A stretch of DNA of 64,000 nucleotides. Source: JBCBWG01 sp038523925. GTDB taxonomy: Bacteria > Pseudomonadota > Alphaproteobacteria > Rhizobiales > Hyphomicrobiaceae. The translations under genes were made by a program, and so were the position numbers. Below the pieces are notes generated by a model. It made no database searches. It saw only the letters and a program-made list of their open reading frames with translations, and had not been told where the DNA came from. The stretch is taken from the NCBI GenBank assembly GCA_038523925.1, contig JBCBIY010000001.1:124001-188000 (forward strand), given 5' to 3'. Positions 60,472-64,000 of the stretch are shown in pieces; position 1 is the stretch's first letter, and the number at the start of each line of letters is the position of its first letter.

Positions 60472-60852
60472 GTGTTTGCCCATTTCCTCGCCGTTGCCGC
60501 CGGTGGCGCAATCGGTGCCGGCGGCCGGTTCCTCGTCAACGTCTACGCGCTGCGCACATTCGGGCCGGGCTTCCCCTGGGGCACGTTCACCGTCAACGTC
60601 GCAGGCGCCCTCGCGATGGGCTTCCTTGGCCACTGGCTGGTGGCACGGGCCGGCGTTTCGACCGAAGTCCGCCTTTTCGTGCTGACCGGCATCCTAGGTG
60701 GGTTCACAACGTTCTCCGCTTATACGCTCGATGTCGTAAGCCTGGCTGAACGTGGAGAAACGGTGAGTGCGGCCCTATATGCCGCTGGAACCGTGATCGT
60801 GACGATCATCGCGTTAATCGCCGGGCAATCGCTCGCGCGCGCAATCGGCTAG
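60472..60852 (+). CDS. crcB: Fluoride channel CrcB/Fluc
   Basis: A 126-residue Fluc-type fluoride exporter with four membrane helices. GGAIGAGGRFLVNVY, PWGTFTVNVAGALAMG and ILGGFTTFSAYTLD are the family motifs, including the TTFS segment and the Asn of the pore. The GTG at 60472, one base after the preceding stop, gives the usual start; an ORF start at 60439 would add 11 unlike residues. No fluoride riboswitch was seen before it. Confidence 0.92.
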   Translation: MFAHFLAVAAGGAIGAGGRFLVNVYALRTFGPGFPWGTFTVNVAGALAMGFLGHWLVARAGVSTEVRLFVLTGILGGFTTFSAYTLDVVSLAERGETVSAALYAAGTVIVTIIALIAGQSLARAIG

Positions 60853-60897
60853 GCGCACCTGCCGCACCGCCGCCGCACTAAAGGACCTTGCTGAGCC

Positions 60898-61935
60898 ATG
60901 TCGTCGGACAGCCGCGCCGCATTCGAGACTGTCCGGGTTGCACGCTCGGACGACGGGCTGCGGCTGGACCGCTGGTTCCGGCAACACTTCCCGCACGTCA
61001 CCAATGGTCACCTGCAGAAGCTTCTGCGCAAAGGGCAGGTGCGCGTCGATGCCAAGCGCGCGGCAGCAAACCAGCGCGTTGAAGCCGGCAACGAGGTGCG
61101 CGTGCCGCCTGCGGTCCGCAACCCCGAGACAAGCGCGCAGGCCGGCAAACGCCCGACCCCGAAACCGCCGCTTGGCGTATCGAAGGCCGATCGTGCGTTG
61201 ATCGATGGCCTCGTGCTCTTCGAAGATGACGACGTGCTCGTCCTCAACAAACCGCAGGGGCTCGCCGTGCAGGGCGGTTCGGGCACGCGCCGCCACATCG
61301 ATGGGATGCTGATGGGCATGTCTGACCGGTTCGGTGACCGGCCCCGCCTGGTGCACCGGCTCGACCGAGACACGACCGGCGTGCTGCTCGTCGCAAAGTC
61401 CCGGAAAGCTGCGGCAGCCCTTGGCGCCGTGTTCCAGTCGCGCGCGGCGGCCAAGACGTATTGGGCGCTGGTTACCGGCGTCCCGCGTCCGGCGCAGGGC
61501 GAAGTGGCAGCCGCGCTTGTTAAGGCGGCCGGGCCGGAAGGTGACCGCGTCCGCAAGGCGCGCCCTGGTGAGCAGGATCGCGCAATGCATGCAACGACGC
61601 ACTACGCCGTCATCGAGCGCGCCGGCACGAAGACCGCCTGGGTCTCGCTCAAGCCAACGACCGGCCGGCAGCACCAGCTCCGCGCGCACATGGCGATCCT
61701 AGGCCATCCCATCGTCGGCGACCCGAAGTATGACGGTGGCATGGACCTGCCGGCTGAAAACATGCCGGCCAAGCTCCACCTGCACGCGCGGCGGCTCGTG
61801 ATCCCACACCCCTCGGGCCAAGGCACCATCGACGTCTCTGCGCCATTGCCGCCGCACATGCGCGAGAGCTTTGCGCTCCTCGGTCTCGATGCAAGCCGCT
61901 ACGACGCGTCGGCGTCGACGGAGCGCGCGTCATGA
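60898..61935 (+). CDS. RluC-type 23S rRNA pseudouridine synthase (RluA family)
   Basis: A 345-residue protein. An S4 RNA-binding domain (about 20-70, LRLDRWFRQHFPHVT) is followed by the synthase domain, with catalytic D156 in LVHRLDRDTTGVLL and PTTGRQHQLRAH near the C-terminus. RluC modifies three uridines of 23S rRNA; the close RluD group makes others, so the target is inferred from the gene order. Its stop overlaps the next start (ATGA). Confidence 0.92.
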   Translation: MSSDSRAAFETVRVARSDDGLRLDRWFRQHFPHVTNGHLQKLLRKGQVRVDAKRAAANQRVEAGNEVRVPPAVRNPETSAQAGKRPTPKPPLGVSKADRALIDGLVLFEDDDVLVLNKPQGLAVQGGSGTRRHIDGMLMGMSDRFGDRPRLVHRLDRDTTGVLLVAKSRKAAAALGAVFQSRAAAKTYWALVTGVPRPAQGEVAAALVKAAGPEGDRVRKARPGEQDRAMHATTHYAVIERAGTKTAWVSLKPTTGRQHQLRAHMAILGHPIVGDPKYDGGMDLPAENMPAKLHLHARRLVIPHPSGQGTIDVSAPLPPHMRESFALLGLDASRYDASASTERAS

Positions 61936-62609
61936 AGCTCGTCCTGTTCGATTGCGACGGCACGCTCGTCGACAGCCAGCACATGATCGTGACGGCAATG
62001 AACGCAGCTTTCGAGGCAGCCGGTCTCGCGCCGCCGTCGCGCAACGAAACGCTCCGCATCGTCGGGCTGTCGCTTCCCGTCGCAATGGCGAGCCTCGCGC
62101 CCAAAGCCTCGGATGCGGCAGTCTCGGCGTTGGTGGCCAATTATCGTGACGCGTTTACGGAGTTGCGATCAGATCCGACGCTGCATGAGCCGCTTTATGA
62201 CGGCATGAAACCGCTGCTGCAGACGCTTGCTGCGATCGAGGGTCTCGCCCTCGGCGTCGCGACCGGCAAGTCGGTCCGCGGGGTCATTCGTGTCGTTACG
62301 CTGCACGGCCTGGAGGGCCTGTTTCAAACCGTGCAGACGGCTGACACGCACCCCTCGAAGCCGCATCCATCCATGATCGAGACGGCGATCGACGACGTCG
62401 ATGGCAGCCCGGACCAGACGCTCATGATCGGCGACACGACCTTCGACATGGAGATGGCTGCGGCCGCTGGCGCGATCGGCCTCGGGGTTGCCTGGGGCTA
62501 TCATCCGCCAGACGAACTCAAAGCGGCCGGCGCCCGCCAGTTGTCAGAAACGGCGGACGAGCTGGAGGCTGCAGTCCGCCATCACCTCAATCTTGGGGGC
62601 CGCCCATGA
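61932..62609 (+). CDS. HAD-IA family hydrolase, phosphoglycolate phosphatase-like
   Basis: A 225-residue HAD phosphatase. Motif I FDCDGTLVDS has nucleophile D7 and acid/base D9; motif III Lys in TADTHPSKPHPSM; motif IV IGDTTFDMEMA. It overlaps both neighbours by four bases (ATGA). The Gph/PGMB-like cap (about 15-85) fits small-molecule phosphatases; the substrate is not known. The order RluC-HAD-ATP12 is typical for alphaproteobacteria. Confidence 0.9.
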   Translation: MKLVLFDCDGTLVDSQHMIVTAMNAAFEAAGLAPPSRNETLRIVGLSLPVAMASLAPKASDAAVSALVANYRDAFTELRSDPTLHEPLYDGMKPLLQTLAAIEGLALGVATGKSVRGVIRVVTLHGLEGLFQTVQTADTHPSKPHPSMIETAIDDVDGSPDQTLMIGDTTFDMEMAAAAGAIGLGVAWGYHPPDELKAAGARQLSETADELEAAVRHHLNLGGRP

Positions 62610-63379
62610 CGATATCACCAAACCCAGCGAGACGCCTTGCCGAGGCTGAAAAGCGTGAGTTGCCAAAGCGGTTCTACAAATCCGCGGATATGGCGGAGGT
62701 CGCAGGCGACGACGGCGGCGAGGCAATGTTTGGGCTGACGCTCGATGGGCGCCCGGCGCGGACGCCCGCCAAAAACCCACTTGCAGTGCCGAGCCGGGGT
62801 GTCGCCCAAGCGCTCGCTAACGAGTGGGACGCACAGGTCGACGTTATCGATCCGGCGCGCATGCCGTTCACCAAGCTCGCGAACACGATCATTGACGGCA
62901 TCATCGGCCGCGAACAGCTCGTGCGCGATGAGATCGCGGCCTATGCCGGAAGCGATGTGCTCTGCTATCGCGCGGCGCATCCGGCGGGTCTCGTCCAGAT
63001 GCAGAAGACGGCGTGGGACCCGATCCTCGATTGGCTCGCCGAAGCGCACGACGTCCGCTTTGTCATTCAGACCGGTGTCATGCCCGTTGACCAGCCTGCG
63101 GCTGCGCTCGCGGCGTTTGGGCGGGCCGTCGCGGAGCACGACGCGCATGCGCTCGGCGCGCTCCATGTGATGATGACGCTGTCCGGGTCAGCCGGTCTGA
63201 CGCTTGCTATCGCGGCAGAGCGGATTTCGCGGGATGAGGCCTGGCGCGCGGCGCACGTCGATGAAGACTGGCAGATCAGCCAGTGGGGCCGCGACGAAGA
63301 AGCAGACGCCCGCCGCGCGCTCCGCAAGGCTGAGTTTGACGCGGCAGCAGACTACCTTGCCCTCCACCGCGGCGGCTGA
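62606..63379 (+). CDS. ATP12 family F1-ATPase assembly chaperone
   Basis: A 257-residue ATP12-like protein, the chaperone that holds the F1 alpha subunit during ATP synthase assembly; its bacterial form is found almost only in alphaproteobacteria and is the ancestor of the mitochondrial one. LDGRPARTPAKNPLAVPS, EWDAQVDVIDPARMPFTKLA, YAGSDVLCYRAAHPAGLV (as separated blocks) and DEDWQISQWGRDEEA are the family marks. The ATG overlaps the HAD gene stop. Confidence 0.93.
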   Translation: MTISPNPARRLAEAEKRELPKRFYKSADMAEVAGDDGGEAMFGLTLDGRPARTPAKNPLAVPSRGVAQALANEWDAQVDVIDPARMPFTKLANTIIDGIIGREQLVRDEIAAYAGSDVLCYRAAHPAGLVQMQKTAWDPILDWLAEAHDVRFVIQTGVMPVDQPAAALAAFGRAVAEHDAHALGALHVMMTLSGSAGLTLAIAAERISRDEAWRAAHVDEDWQISQWGRDEEADARRALRKAEFDAAADYLALHRGG

Positions 63380-63383
63380 CCTG

Positions 63384-63551
63384 TCAGCTTGATGCGTCCC
63401 TGGTCTCGGCTCCGGCTGACTTTCGGTCCCGCCGGCACCGGTCAGAGCAGTACTTAACCTCGTCCCAGACGGCGGCCCACTTCTTCCGCCACGTGAACGG
63501 CCGCCCGCACGTCGCGCATGTCTTCTCTGGCAAGTCGGACTTTTGCCTCAT
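63384..63551 (-). CDS. DUF2256 small zinc-ribbon-like protein
   Basis: A 55-residue gene on the minus strand. The protein reads KSDLPEKTC and then GRPFTWRKKW and VWDEVKYCSDRCRR, the DUF2256 pattern, with four cysteines C12, C15, C35 and C39 (CxxC...CxxxC) that should bind zinc. It begins eight bases after the stop of the photolyase-family gene, so the pair is probably one operon; DUF2256 genes are often found beside cryptochrome/photolyase genes. The function is not known. It is convergent with the ATP12 gene (four bases apart). Confidence 0.8.
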   Translation of the reverse strand: MRQKSDLPEKTCATCGRPFTWRKKWAAVWDEVKYCSDRCRRDRKSAGAETRDASS

Positions 63552-63559
63552 GCGCCCGC

Positions 63560-64000
63560 TCATGCGCCGTCATCCGCTTTGGATGTCTCGAACGACAGCG
63601 TCATCTGATCCTGCGTCGCTGGCGGCTTTCGCCGGCGCGTGCCGGGCTTCGCCGATTTCCCGCGCTGGCCCGTGTGCGGCACGCCGCTTTTGCGGCTGCC
63701 GTGCTTGTCCTGGATCGCGTTGGCCTCATCGCGAAACGTGTCGGACCGGCGCATGCCATAGATCTTCTGACGCGCCTCGCGCGCCGCTTCGATATGATCG
63801 ACGATCGCCGTCGGGTACGTTTTGTCGAGGATCGTTGGTGCGAGCTCGTGCGTCCACGGCTCATGCACCGCCGGCCCCTCGATGCCGGCGAGCTCGGGGA
63901 CCCATCTGCGCACGAAGTCACCGGTCGGGTCCTGATCGTGGCCCTGCTTCACCGGGTTATAGATGCGCACCGTATTGATCCCGGTCGTGCCGGACTGCAT
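63560..64000 (-). CDS. Cryptochrome/deoxyribodipyrimidine photolyase family protein, C-terminal part
   Basis: About 146 C-terminal residues of a FAD-binding domain of the photolyase/cryptochrome family; the start lies beyond the window. GTTGINTVRIYNPVKQG, DPTGDFVRRWVPEL and VHEPWTHELAP, then YPTAIVDHIEAAREAR, match the end of the flavin domain. The first Met at 64000 is probably internal. A basic, low-complexity tail of about 50 residues follows the domain (TRRRKPPATQDQMTL). It may repair UV dimers or be a light sensor; the subgroup cannot be decided without the rest. Confidence 0.85.
   Translation of the reverse strand: MQSGTTGINTVRIYNPVKQGHDQDPTGDFVRRWVPELAGIEGPAVHEPWTHELAPTILDKTYPTAIVDHIEAAREARQKIYGMRRSDTFRDEANAIQDKHGSRKSGVPHTGQRGKSAKPGTRRRKPPATQDQMTLSFETSKADDGA

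Noticed and set aside
60472..60852. Fluoride riboswitch before crcB
   Set aside because: crcB starts one base after the preceding gene, leaving no room for a riboswitch aptamer, and none was seen before the upstream gene.
63493..63978. Plus-strand ORF of 161 codons
   Set aside because: It lies opposite the clear photolyase-family and DUF2256 genes and has Arg/Ser/Pro-rich shadow composition.

Overview
The window is a GC-rich chromosomal segment of an alphaproteobacterium. Evidence: an uninterrupted bacterial ribosomal-protein/RNA-polymerase super-cluster, the order secY-adk-rpsM-rpsK-rpoA-rplQ followed by a Do-like protease, rarA, crcB, an RluC-type pseudouridine synthase, a HAD phosphatase and an ATP12 F1-ATPase assembly chaperone (a typical alphaproteobacterial order), and a perfect TTAA-N7-TTAAC CtrA-type site. 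I cannot name the genus from sequence alone.

Layout. 1-2000: end of an unknown minus-strand gene, then a MATE efflux pump. 2023-8134: a plus-strand catabolic cluster (branched-chain aminotransferase, GST, nitronate monooxygenase-like enzyme, isobutyryl-CoA-dehydrogenase-like ACAD, 3-hydroxyisobutyryl-CoA hydrolase-like protein, family III CoA transferase) that fits valine/acyl-CoA breakdown. 8149-9892: a CrtX-like glycosyltransferase and a CrtZ-type carotene hydroxylase, convergent and overlapping at their 3' ends, suggesting zeaxanthin glycoside synthesis. 10153-12185: a non-pyrrolysine MttB-family methyltransferase coupled to a GFA-family zinc protein. 12188-22387: a ten-kilobase surface-polysaccharide locus (WecG/TagA-type transferase, flippase, Wzy-like polymerase, beta-helix secreted protein, GT4, epimerase, NodB deacetylase, sugar nucleotidyltransferase, DegT aminotransferase) with a CtrA-type box in its divergent promoter region.

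22565-56545: tRNA-Trp, secE-nusG, rplKA, rplJL, rpoBC, an inserted divergent SDR/TetR pair with a palindromic operator, then the str, S10, spc and alpha operons, including secY, adk and rpoA. Several genes use GTG or TTG starts (secE, rplJ, rpsE; rpsS, rpsM), and several spacers are long and structured.

56681-63379: Do-like protease, rarA, crcB, rluC-like, HAD and ATP12 genes. Between rarA and crcB sit two extra genes: a Tae4-type peptidoglycan amidase (normally a type VI secretion effector) and a small multi-pass membrane protein. This is the most unusual insertion in the window. 63384-64000: minus strand, a 55-residue DUF2256 zinc-ribbon-like gene and the C-terminal part of a cryptochrome/photolyase-family protein that runs off the window.

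No rRNA genes, insertion sequences, CRISPR arrays or prophage genes were seen.
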